64,000 bases of DNA, from positions 1,657,930 through 1,721,929 of the forward strand of contig CM030939.1 of the NCBI GenBank assembly GCA_018136815.1, in the 5' to 3' direction. Source of the stretch: Isochrysis galbana. Its lineage: Eukaryota; Haptophyta; Isochrysidales; Isochrysidaceae. The position numbers and the translations under genes were made by a program. The notes beneath the pieces were generated by a model. It saw only the letters and a program-made list of their open reading frames with translations, was not told where the DNA came from and did no database searches. Of the stretch, positions 20,711 to 30,561 are shown one piece after another (position 1 is the stretch's first letter; each line of letters starts with the position of its first letter).

Positions 20711-22064
20711 CTACTGTGCGTCAAGCCGGAGCGTGGCCCACGGCCTCACATCCGGCTTAACCATAGTGATCACGACCTCTCCATCTTCCATGGTCCAGGC
20801 GCAGTCGTCTGGTGAGACAGTCTCGAAGAGAGGAGCGATGGTCACAATATTGGCTCCGTCGATACTAACATCAATCCGGTCGCCTCGGCCATGGCCCACC
20901 TTCACGCGACGCGCTGAGCCATGACCAGTGGGCGCTCCACGAACACGGACCTGCCATTGGAGGAGTGGGAGTGGGGCCCGCACCCATTGGTAGACGCAAA
21001 CGATACGCGGGTGGCGCGCAAGCTGCCGACCGGCGCCGCTCGAGGCAGGAGTGCATCCCTGGGGGCAAAGTGCCAGATGGCTGCCGCTCTCCGCTCGCTG
21101 TGCTGATCTCAAAGCAAGCGTGGCAAACGGGCCTGCGTCTCACCTCGACCTCGTCCTCTGTCTGGCTCCAAGAGTACACGCCGTGGTCCCCCTTGGCGAG
21201 GTGCTCGCCATCGGCGTGATTCGACCTTGCCGCTTCCTCCATGTGGCCTCGGCGGGCGCTTTGTACCCACTCGGCGTCGTGAGCCAACTCCTCCACCCGA
21301 AAGTCCACGTTCACCTCGGCACCCATGCCGGACACACCGTCTTCGCGCTCGCAACGGCCTATGTAGACATCACCGTGAATCGAGAGCCCGGAGAGCCCTG
21401 CAGCGGCGGCCAGCAACTCCGCGCGACGGTTCCGTGGCCGCTTCCTCAGAGCGCCGACCTCATCGATGTACATTCGCACTGAGCGCCACCCGTTCGTGGC
21501 CGAGCCCTGCGCCAGCGGGTAGGCCTCGCACGCCCCGCCCGCCGCGAGCGCGGTCATCGTGCTGGCCGACGGAGCCTTGAGTGTCTCGGCCGCGCCGGCG
21601 GCGCCACCAGCCAGCATATTTCTCAGCCGACCTGCTGTCTCGCGCGAGACGGTCGCGGTGTCCATCGCTGCGTCACTCGCAAAGCGTGGCGCCAGCAGCG
21701 CCGAGAGAACGTCAGACGGGCCAGAAATCGCGCTTTCGGCAGCGACAGGCTGAGCGTCATCGGCAGGTACTCGCACAAACTCGAACCGCTTGCCGGCTGT
21801 CCTTGCCTCTTCCGCCCGCACGGCACGCTTCTCATTCCTCTCCTCCGCAAGCTCAATCTCGACTCCACGCGAGCGCAGATAGGCAATCTTCTCAGCCTCG
21901 GTGTGAAGTGGAGGCTCGTCGGGGGGCGCGGGGGTTTGAGCGGGCGCGGCGTGAGGCGCGGCAGGCTCTGGCTGCATGATGCCCGCGGCAGAGAGCAGCG
22001 CAAGCTTCTCTTCTTCACTGAGAGAGTCGAGGTGGCGCCCCGCGAGGAGAGTTTCGAGGGACAT
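20711..22064 (-). CDS. CS-domain (NudC/p23-like) protein, two exons
   Basis: Exon 1 is 22064-21144 (307 codons) and exon 2 is 20950-20711 (80 codons with stop), 386 residues. The intron (21143-20951, 193 bp, phase 0) begins GTGAGA and ends with pyrimidine-rich sequence and GGCAG. Splicing restores a CS domain: YSWSQTEDEVEVRVRG before and across the junction, then RVKVG, DVSIDG, CAWTMEDGEVVITMVK and WATL. This is the beta-sandwich co-chaperone fold of NudC, p23 and Sgt1. The N-terminus begins with a short helical LSEEEKLALLSAAGI; the middle is Ala-rich and of unknown fold. A likely cytosolic Hsp90 co-chaperone or protein-stability factor; the subfamily is not settled. Confidence 0.85.
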
Positions 22065-22250
22065 GGGGAGAAAGAGGGAGATGTCGGGCGCGCGCGCGGG
22101 TGGGTGGATGGGTGAGGGCGGGGTGGGGAGAGCGAGCGAGCAAGCAAAGGGGAGGGCGAGAAGGGGGGGGGAGAGAGGGATAGGGAAGGGGGGAGAGGGC
22201 GGGACGAGAGAGGCCGAGACGGCTCTTCTCCCCTCTCTCTCCTTCTGTTT
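22065..22250. repeat. Purine-rich leader of the CS-domain gene
   Basis: G/A-rich on plus, hence pyrimidine-rich on the coding strand just upstream of the ATG. It resembles the leaders of the channel and fusion genes. Confidence 0.7.
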
Positions 22251-22332
22251 CTTGACATCGATTTGATTTCTACATTTAGAGGAGGGGCACTCTAAAAATA
22301 AGTCCCAGAGGGATTTTGCATTGCGAATTCAA

Positions 22333-22515
22333 CCTAGATGGGAAATACGGTGCAGGGGCCTGCAAATACAGCCAAATACATATGTATTTGGCCTCCGGCC
22401 AAATACATTTCAAATACATTCGAGGCCTACAACCCAGGACACGCTTCAAATACAGCAAAATACAACTGTATTTGGTCTCTGGCCAAATACGGTAAATACG
22501 TATTTCCCATCTAGG
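22333..22515. mobile_element. hAT-like MITE, 183 bp, with 8-bp TSD
   Basis: Terminal inverted repeats CCTAGATGGGAAATAC (16 bp, perfect) bound a 183-bp, AT-rich interior made of 'aaatac' and 'gtatttggcc' palindromic modules. GAATTCAA flanks both ends (22325-22332 and 22516-22523), a perfect 8-bp target duplication. TIRs of this size with an 8-bp duplication are typical of hAT-superfamily non-autonomous elements. No transposase is present in the window. Related copies lie at 28400-28760 and 61223-61320. Confidence 0.88.
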
Positions 22516-22523
22516 GAATTCAA

Positions 22524-23559
22524 TAGTGACTCAACAGCGCACCAACGCAGTTGAGTCGCCCACAGTTGAGTCACTCTTGAGTTACCTCGAAAAACCCTCT
22601 AGTAGAGTGTAGAGCATCACAAAGCATCGCGGAATCGCGGCTTGGAAGAAGGCACACACACACATATTAAGGGGTATTCATTCACGGTGTGTGGTGCTCT
22701 CACAGCCAATTTATCAAGCTGGTGCTCGAAGTTCGCTCGAGGTTCACGAGTGATCGATACTGCAGACCACCCCAGCCTCCCTAACCTAGGGCGGCCAAAC
22801 AATATTTTAACTTCTAAGAGCTAAGAGTGGAACAATGAAAAAAGTCGGGATTGAGGATTGAGGAAATGGCAAATGGCGAAATTATGGAAATGGAAATGCA
22901 CCAAAGTAAAGCCTAAAGCGGTAGAAACCCCGGAAATCACCCATCTAGCATCTAGTCTAGCACAGCATTCACATTTTCGATGCCCTTTGGGCCCAGACGC
23001 CCAGACCCCCCCAGGAAGCCCCCACATCGAAGAGTCGAAGAGCGTAACCCAGCAACGGCAAAATACAAAATAAGCCTAAATAATTTACCAAATATAAATA
23101 CGTACGGGACGAGCCACAAGGCGGGAGCAGGAGGCAGGAGGCAGGAGGCAGGAGGCAGGCGGGAGGAGGCTCCTCGATCGAGGAGGGAGTGAGTAAGGAA
23201 GCGGGCCGAAGCGGGCGTGGCTGCGAGATATCTATTTTAGGGCCGCGCGCGTGGTGAGATGCTGAAGAGGTGTTCTTTTTTCTTGCTCGACGGTCGTCCC
23301 CCGCCCGACCGAGAGTGAGTGCTCCTCACCACCAAGAGTGACAAAATCCTGGAAGTTAGAAGTTACAAAGTATACTGGAAGTTACGAAGTAAACTGGAAG
23401 TTACAGAGTATACTGGAAGACGCTCCCTCTGGCTTCGTCAGCGCCCTCAAAAGAAAACACCGGGTGGGAAGGTCCTCCCGCTTTATAACTGTAGTCACAG
23501 GCGAGGAGAGAGAGGCTCGCATAGTCTGGAGAAGAGCCCGAGCGGTGTGGAGAGAGAGT
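22524..23559. other. Intergenic with small tandem repeats
   Basis: Includes (caggagg)n at about 23125-23158 and three 19-bp units 'agttac.aagta.actgga' at about 23360-23418. 'gttgagtc' and its complement recur at 22528-22580. No gene supported. Confidence 0.55.
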
Positions 23560-23717
23560 TTACTGGAGGCGGGAGGATAAAGAAGAGAGGAGAGAGAGAC
23601 GGAGGAGAGGGAAGAAGGAAATCTGAGAGGGGTGGCGTGTTGCGAGAAGAAGGAGAGAGGAGAGAGACGTAGAGTGGAGGGAAGAAGGAAGCCTAGGGGG
23701 GGGGGGGGGGGGAGAAG

Positions 23718-23775
<58 letters not shown>

Positions 23776-24058
23776 GGAGGGAGAGAGAGAGAGAGAAAGA
23801 GAGGGAGGGAGAGAGAGAGAGAGAGAGAGGAGGTCGTCGGGGGGGGAGGGACGGACGGACTTCGGGAGAGAGAGGAGAGGAGAGGCGGAGAGAGGAAATA
23901 TAGAAAGGGAGAGGCAGAGATTCATGGGAACGGACGTGGGTGAGGAGCAGCAGAGAGTAATTCTCTCGTGCGAGGAGGAGAAGAAACGGTTCTTGTTATC
24001 GTGAGATTTTCCTCTTGTGGATGAAGGAGATGAAAGAGGGAGGGAGGATGTGTGTGTG

Positions 24059-24094
<36 letters not shown>

Positions 24095-24219
24095 GGGGGA
24101 GGAGGGAGAGATGACAGAGAGAAATGGGCGAGAGGAAGTGGGAGAGAGATAATCAAAGGGATGTGAGAGGAGAGAGAGAGGGCGGCGGGGGGGGGGGGGG
24201 GGAGAGAGAGAAGAGAGAT

Positions 24220-24256
<37 letters not shown>

Positions 24257-24299
24257 CGCCAAGACGCGAGAGCCAAGAAGAGAGTAGAGAGAGAGACGG
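23560..24299. repeat. GA-rich low-complexity block upstream of carrier-like gene
   Basis: Long GA microsatellites (about 23720-23770, 24060-24092, 24203-24256) and G-runs (23697-23712, 24185-24202) fill the 5' flank of the gene starting at 24300. Open frames here are compositional. Confidence 0.85.
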
Positions 24300-26782
24300 A
24301 TGTCCACCTCTTCTTCCTCCAGCCCAGAGCGCAGCCGTCTGGTTCGAAGCGTGTCTGAGAACATTCACGCCCGCGCATCGACGCTCGTCCGCACTGTCTC
24401 TGAGGACAGCCGCGCCCTCGAGGCCAGCAGGCAGCAGCTCGCTTCCACCATCTCCCACCTCTCCGTCTCAGCAGAGGTGACAGGGGGAGAAGTAGAGGAG
24501 GAAGGGGGGAAGGGGGGGGAGGAAGGGGGGGAGGGGAAGGAGTGGAAGAGGGGGAGAGGGGGAGAAGGGGGAGAGGGGGAGAAGAAGGGGAGAAGTTGGG
24601 AGAAGGGGAGAAGGGGAGAAGGGGGAGGGGGGGAGGTTAACTCAAGCGGCTGGGCTTCTGGGCAGCTTGCAGGGGACCTGGGCGGCACACGCGCACGCGC
24701 ACACTCAGACACACACTCGCACTCACTCACTCACACACTCGCACGCACACACGCACACACTTTCACACTCACAGGCGCGGGGAAGAGGAGGGGAGGAGGC
24801 TCTCTGGAGGGCTTTCTTCCTAGCGGCTGGGCGTCTCGGTGTCGTTCTGTGTGGTTGCCGTTCTTGGGGTGTGCGAGGCAGGGGAAGACTTCTGGAGGAG
24901 GGCGTAGAGGAAGCTGAGGGCGGAGAGGCCTTGGCCATCGGCCGACCTTCTGGTGTCGACAGAGGTGGGGATTGGACTCCAGAGCCGTCTTGCCCGCTTC
25001 TTTGGGGCTCTAGCCATTTTTCTGGCGTCAACGGAGTTTGCTTTGGCGTCCCTTGGGAGCTCACGAGGGGGCCCGTGAGGGGGGGGGGGGGAGGTGGCCT
25101 CATGTGGGATCGTTTTTGTAGGTGCAGAGCCGGGGTTCTTTTGAAGGGAAATTGAATAGGCTGCGGAGGGAAGAGGGTGCCACCTCCAGAGGGGTGGTTG
25201 CAGCGGGTCGCGTAGGGAGTTAGGGAAGTCAAGTCGCACACTCGGCCTCCTCAGCGACAGTGGAGAAGGACGTCACTGGAGCCGTTGCGGCATCCAGAGT
25301 TGCCCACCTCTGGGACGAGGTGAAGCTCAGCTGAGCACGAGGTAGGAGACGGGAAACGCAGACGGCTGCGGCGGTTCGGGAGCAGACGTGGAACCAACCT
25401 GCCCCTGCTGCAACGATCTGCGGCCAACGGGGAATTGCCACGAGGGCAGCGTCTCGCAGTGGAGCGGGGCGTTCCACAGGCATGGAGACACCGGCAGACC
25501 CGTAATCACCGACCTGTCATGTCACTGCTTCCCTGTTGGTAGGAGACATTCAAAGTAGCATACCGCTCGACCGGGCTAGGGTTCTACGCGGTGGCGATGC
25601 GCTTCTTTGGCATGCCGCTCGAGCGGCTCGCAATGGTTCTGAACTCGTCGCAGGTCAGCGGACGCGGCCAGTTCAGCCAGGCCGTCAAGATTGTATTCGG
25701 GGACGGCGTACTGGCGCCCTTCCGCAACGTGGGGCGTGCCTCGATCGTCGCGTGGTTCCTCCAGTATTCCGTGATGGGGTGCGTGTTCCAGGTGTGTGAT
25801 CGCACGCTCTCGCAGCTATTTGGGGTTAAGACAATACCCTACGGAGACGAGCTGATGGGCCGGCCGAACGACTCGGCGCTAAGCGCCGCGGACCAGGTGC
25901 GCCATCCGCACGCACCCTTCGCCTGCCGGCTGCCCGCCACCCGCATATGCGCCGTGCGCACGACTCATCCGTGAGCGCTGGTGCTCGCGCACATGCGCCC
26001 AGATCAAATCATCGACGAAGATCCTTCTTACGCCGATGCTTGCGGGTGCGATCGAGTCCACTGTCTCGAACCGCGCCGAAGCGCAACGCTTCTACGGCAT
26101 CCAGAAGTTCGCCAAGATCGAGGCGACGCTTAACACCAATGTTGTCGCGCGTGGGCTCGGTCCCGGCTTCTGCGCCAACGCCTCACGCAATTTCATCATG
26201 GCGTCGTCTAGCTTCGTCGTCACGCCACTTCTCTACCAGCGCTACTATCCGCAGGAGAAAAAGGACGCTCGCTCGCTCTTTTGGTTTGGGTTGGGCATCA
26301 ATATTTTCGCAGGTGGGTGGGGCGGCGCGCAAGGGGGCGGCCACCGTGTCACCTCTAACTCGGGCAACCCCCGCGCCAGGCGAGCATGGCTGTCACGCCA
26401 TGACGCTCGCGGCCCACGACTGGTACTTAGCACGCCTTAGGCTGACCGGCCTCCTCCCCCCTTGACTATCGGGCCGCCAGGCAACATGATTGCAATCACG
26501 CAGCAGGCGCTGTGGGGGCGCGCGCTCGATTACGGCGCCGTCGGTGGAGGCCGCCCCATTTCGTATGGTGCCGTCATCCGCGACGGGCTTAAGTCGGAGG
26601 GCATCGCAGCCTTCATCACTCCGACCAAGTGGTTTGCACGCGTGCTGATGAACGCACCGGTACAGGGAACGCTCCCATGGTTCTTCAACGAGATCTTGCC
26701 CATTGGGGAGCCCGCGGCCCTGGAGGGAGCGCGTAGCATCGCACGGTCGTTTAAGGGAATTGGCAGCCCCGCACCGCGCTGA
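24300..26782 (+). CDS. Divergent mitochondrial-carrier-like membrane protein, five exons
   Basis: Exons: 24300-24476, 25224-25319 (acceptor tentative), 25543-25896, 26003-26312 and 26481-26782, about 412 residues. Donors are GTGACA, GTGAAG, GTGCGC and GTGGGT; acceptors include GGTAG, CCCAG and GCCAG, and the frame is kept across all joins. The N-terminal 60 residues are Ser/Arg-rich. The rest has repeated hydrophobic helix pairs with carrier-like half-repeats: MPLERLAMVLNSSQ then GVLAPFRNVGRASIVAWFLQYSV, and ITQQALWGRALDYG then GIAAFITPTKWFARVLMNAPV. These fit an SLC25-type fold, but the PX(D/E)XX(K/R) signatures are weak. Substrate unknown. The GC-skewed first intron contains CA/CT microsatellites. 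Confidence 0.6.
24684..24771 (+). repeat. CA/CT microsatellite in intron 1
   Basis: Alternating 'acac' and 'actc' units within the first intron of the carrier-like gene. Confidence 0.8.
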
Positions 26783-27747
26783 GGCATATAGCATGTGCCA
26801 TCCACGAGCGCTGCGGCTCGCCAGTTTTCGTCGGGATCGCGCTGGACGAATTTGTGGGGCTCGATTCATGACCCCGATGCGCACATTCGAGTCACCCAGT
26901 TGCCGTTAAGTTCGGCCGACAGTTGGCCCTACGGTTGAGCTCCTCACTTGGCGCCGTGCATGGGGCGCCTCGCCCTGCAGCATCACCCCCGTTCGATCAG
27001 GGCTCCCGTCCTGGATCGGCATGTGTCAACGACTCGCTCCTGACCTGTGTGTCCACCCTTTTCACTTCGTTTCTACATACTCAACTCAAGGCGTCACTCT
27101 CCTCTCCGAGGAAGGGGCGTGCGTATCGTTGGCTCGTGCTCTTTGCGGTAGTAATGCGGCAAAGACTCGAAGCTCGTTGAAGGAATGCATCCGGCATGTG
27201 CGTACCTTCAGCACCCACCACCACTCGCATGGCGCAAATGGTTCGTGGTGTGGCTATTGCTGTTGTCGTCCTCAACAGCCGTCAAACATCAAACTCCTCA
27301 GGTATTGATTTCTGCATCTTCGACCGAGATGACTTTAATTATGTCATCTCGGTCAATTCTACTATCTCGTCGTCAGGCAATTCATGTAGCACGCGCCCAT
27401 CTCCTGTCGTTGGCGCACTTACCTCGGCGACGGAGTAAGTCCGGAGCGAATAGCCCTCTCACTTTGAGCGAAGGTGTCATTGCATCTCTGCGTGCCGAGT
27501 GGCGGCGCACGAAGCTGGGTAGTTCTCGCCGTCCATGGGGAGATCGGGAGCGAGTGGGAGCCCGTGTATCGAATGCCACTCCATCTTGGTGTTTTACTTT
27601 AGACGTATCAGCCGATATGTGGCCCGCGTGTTTTGGGGCATCGACAATGTGCACACACTGTAAAAAAAGGGGGCGGCGGGAGCCACCAAGAGCGGCGGGC
27701 GGTGAAACTAGTACGCCCCAACTATCGTGCTAAAATGTAGCAGGGGC
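26783..27747. other. Intergenic, no supported gene
   Basis: 3' flank of the carrier-like gene. Open frames near 27185-27730 on the plus strand lack motifs. The segment leads into another LINE head. Confidence 0.5.
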
Positions 27748-27860
27748 ATGGAGCGCGCGCCGACTCCCACCTCTTTGGCCGTCATGACCGCCAGTAGGGG
27801 CGATGTGCCCATGGACACGCCGCCGTCGCCGAAGCGTCCGCGCCCGGACGACCCGCCCAA
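27748..27860 (+). pseudogene. LINE ORF1 start, diverged subfamily fragment
   Basis: ATGGAGCGCGCGCCGAC at 27748 matches the LINE ORF1 start. The translation MERAPTPTS, then DVPMDTPPSPKRP and DPPNQ follows the intact ORF1 pattern (DVEM.APPSPPK..NQ) with many substitutions. The hairpin upstream is decayed ('aactatcg' only). Homology ends near 27860. Confidence 0.65.
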
Positions 27861-28399
27861 CCAAGTGCACGCGAGACAGCTCTCGCGCGCCAGCCCGCAA
27901 CACGCACGAACAGCACACCATGGCAGCCATTGCCATTGCAGGCTGTCATGCCGACCAGCTCTCTCACACACTCACCATCCACTGACACCAACGCCAAGAG
28001 CACGCTCCACACAACTCCCATACATATACATAGGGATAAGGAATAGGGAAGGCCTCGGGTCCGGGCCCCTACACTGCCGTGGTACCGCCCTCGCGCTCTC
28101 GCTCTCGCGCTAGGGGCTAGGGGCCGGCCCGGCGGAGGGTCCTCTCGTCCGTGAAGCTGCAGCTGCACGCTGCACGGCCCTTGCAGATCTCGTCGCGAGC
28201 ACTCTGCACTCCTCGAGAAATAGAAGACTGCGCCTCAGCCTCAGGCGAGAAGCGTTCAATCACCATCACCCATAGCATGGATGGAGCATGGAAAAGCTTA
28301 GATATGAATATGAGCTAGTTGTTGTTACCTTAGACTTAGAGTAACTTAGAGCTTAGAGCTCTATTTTTACTTATGCTAATATCGGTCGGGGGACAGCAG
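27861..28399. other. Intergenic; short match to foldback repeat
   Basis: 'aggcgagaagcgttcaatcaccatcaccca' at about 28240-28270 matches the 50520-50700 tandem repeat. No gene seen. Confidence 0.5.
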
Positions 28400-28602
28400 C
28401 CTAGATGGGAAATACGGTACTAGGGCCTGCAACTACGGCCAAATACCAAATACAAATACGGGTGTATCTGCATCTGGCCTCCGGCCAAATAAATACATTT
28501 CACATTTCAAATGCATTCGAGGCCTACAACCCAGGACGCGCTTCAAATACATATGTATATGGCCTTTGGCTAAATACGGAAAATACGCATTTCCCATCTA
28601 GG
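28400..28602. mobile_element. hAT-like MITE, second copy
   Basis: Starts CCTAGATGGG at 28400 and ends with the inverse at 28602. It is flanked by GACAGCAG (28392-28399) and GACACCAG (28603-28610), an 8-bp target duplication with one mismatch. The interior is similar to the 22333-22515 copy. Confidence 0.8.
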
Positions 28603-28760
28603 GACACCAGCCAAATACATATGTATTTGGCCTTTGGCTAAATACGGAAAATACGTACTACTCCTATTTCCCATCTAGGGACACCAGCCAAATACATATG
28701 TATTTGGCCTTTGGCTAAATACGGAAAATACGTACTACTCCTATATATTTCCCATCTAGG
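28603..28760. repeat. Two tandem repeats of MITE right end
   Basis: Units 28603-28679 and 28680-28760 each begin GACACCAGCCAAATAC and end CCCATCTAGG, so the right half of the MITE plus its target duplication was amplified. The array ends 66 bp before the ATG of the acyltransferase gene. Confidence 0.85.
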
Positions 28761-28825
28761 GACACCAGCCAGCTCAAAGAGAGGGAGTCCAAATCGGGAC
28801 CTCGCTCTTCTCCCGCGAACAAAGA

Positions 28826-29913
28826 ATGGGAGCGCCGCCTGCGCCTCCGCCGTGCAGTTGGAAGTCCTTCTTGGTGGTGGGCGTGCTCTTCCCCCTGCAC
28901 ATCGTGGCGGGTGTGTTAACATGGCCGGTGCTGCTCATTCTTCTCGTGCGAGGCTCCACTACAGCCCTCGTTCTACTCCTCCTCTACACACCTCTCTTTC
29001 TGTTCCCCGCTCAGCGAAGGATGCCTGGGTGGAAGGGAGCCCAAGCTCTCTGGAGATGGTTCGACTACGAGAGGACGTGCCCTTCCTACTTTGGCACGTT
29101 TGGACTGTATGGTGCGAAGCAACACATCGATCCCCACCAGCAGTACGTCGTCGCATCTCATCCCCATGGCACAGTCATCTTCCAGCGGACGTATTGGCAG
29201 ACGGAGTTGCTCGGCCGCTTCTTCGAGCGGCGCGGCTGGAGGATGATTGGCGCGTCGGTCATATTCCGTATCCCCATCGTCCGAGAGCTTAGTCTCCTCT
29301 TCGGCGCGATCGATGCAGGTTCTGCACAGTGCGCGCGACACGAAGCTGCCGCGGAGTCCGCGCCAGCGCACTGACACACTGACGCACTAACGCACCCTCT
29401 CACATGGTCGCTGCTCCTATCGCAGATAAGGCAATGTGCGAGAAGGTACTGCGCTCGGGCACCAACCTGGTCGTGTTTCCCGGTGGTCTCGACGAGGCGA
29501 ATACGCTGGGCACCACCAGTGGCGACGTGCGCATCAAGACCCGCACCGGCTTCATCCGCCTCGCCATCAAGCATGGCGTGCCAGTGCTGCCCACTTTCAC
29601 TTTTGGAGAGCTTGATGCAGTCGATGCGGTCGCCCTCCTGCCCCCCGCCGCCACCCAGTGGGTGAAGCGCAATCTGAGAATGTCGACCACCTTCTTTGCC
29701 GGGCGGTGGGGCACCTTTATTCCAAAACGGGTGCCCTTCAACATGTGTGTCGGAGCGCCTATACCGGTCACCAAGATGGACCCGTCGGAGACCGAGGTGT
29801 TTGCCATGCAAGTTGAGCGCGTGCACGAGGCATACAAGTCGGAGATCCAACGCCTTTACGAGGAGAACAAGCGCAAGTTTGGCTACGATGACAGGCCGCT
29901 CGTCTTCATCTAA
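28826..29913 (+). CDS. DGAT2: DGAT2-family acyltransferase, two exons
   Basis: Exon 1 28826-29318 and exon 2 29426-29913 (phase 1; intron 107 bp, donor GTTCTG, acceptor ATCGCAG), 326 residues. Family marks: an N-terminal pair of hydrophobic segments (about residues 12-60), YFG (about 93), the catalytic HPHG at residues 112-115, FPGG in VVFPGGLDEAN (exon 2 start), and RTGFIRLAIKHGVPVLPTFTFGE, the longest family signature. DGAT2 enzymes acylate diacylglycerol at the ER to make triacylglycerol; wax-ester and monoacylglycerol acyltransferases share these motifs, so the acceptor is not certain. Length fits the family. MITE repeats lie directly upstream and might supply promoter sequence. Confidence 0.9.
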
Positions 29914-30561
29914 CTAAACTTTCGCGCTCGAGCCAGCTCGTGCGACGCCAATGTAATATCCCCGCTGCAATACGTTGCGCTGCCACAGCGCTCTCCTTTT
30001 GACGATAGATAATATTCAAACGACAGCACGCTCTTGGAGGTGACCTTTACCACTAGTGCACTATTCCTTAGCTCAAATTCAACATAAAAATCTTCTTAAA
30101 GATCTCCGCTACGTGTGCGGCGTGAGGCAGCGTGCTTATGTACCTCGCGAGCTGGTAACTGGTAAGGGCGCCGTTCCGGGTTCCGGCCCCTTTGCCCTTT
30201 GTTGACGAGAGCCTCCCCCCCCCCCTTGGTGCTTTTCCTTGGGGAGTCGCCTAATATAGGTCGGTTCGCCTCACTGGGTTTTTACCAATTGTAACTTGTT
30301 GGGAGTTAGAATGGGAGCCGGGGGCCTGCGAGGGTGGAGATTTGAAGCGGGGTGCATGTGGCATCAGCACATCAGCACGCGTCAAGGTGGCTATGGGCAG
30401 ATGTGCTGTGGGCTGTGGGTTGTCGTGTTAGTACCGGGCTAGTGAGAGTAGTGGTAGTGGTACTAATGCTCAGTTACAGTTATATCATTATACGACGCAT
30501 GTGTAGCGGGATTTTTTAAGACTTCATTTCTCAGTTACCATCTATCCGGCACCCTCGCGCC
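29914..30561. other. Intergenic with LINE 3'-tail relics
   Basis: 30082-30175 on the minus strand matches the LINE 3' tail ('gcctcacgccgcacacgtagcgg' and 'ttaagaag' parts). 30485-30525 on plus is another short tail remnant ('gtagcgggattttttaagac'). 30425-30475 matches the dispersed repeat at 20205. No gene. Confidence 0.6.

Noticed and set aside
20711-21112. Treating the second CS-domain half as a separate gene
   Set aside because: An in-phase GTGAG...CAG intron joins it to the upstream exon and rebuilds one CS domain.
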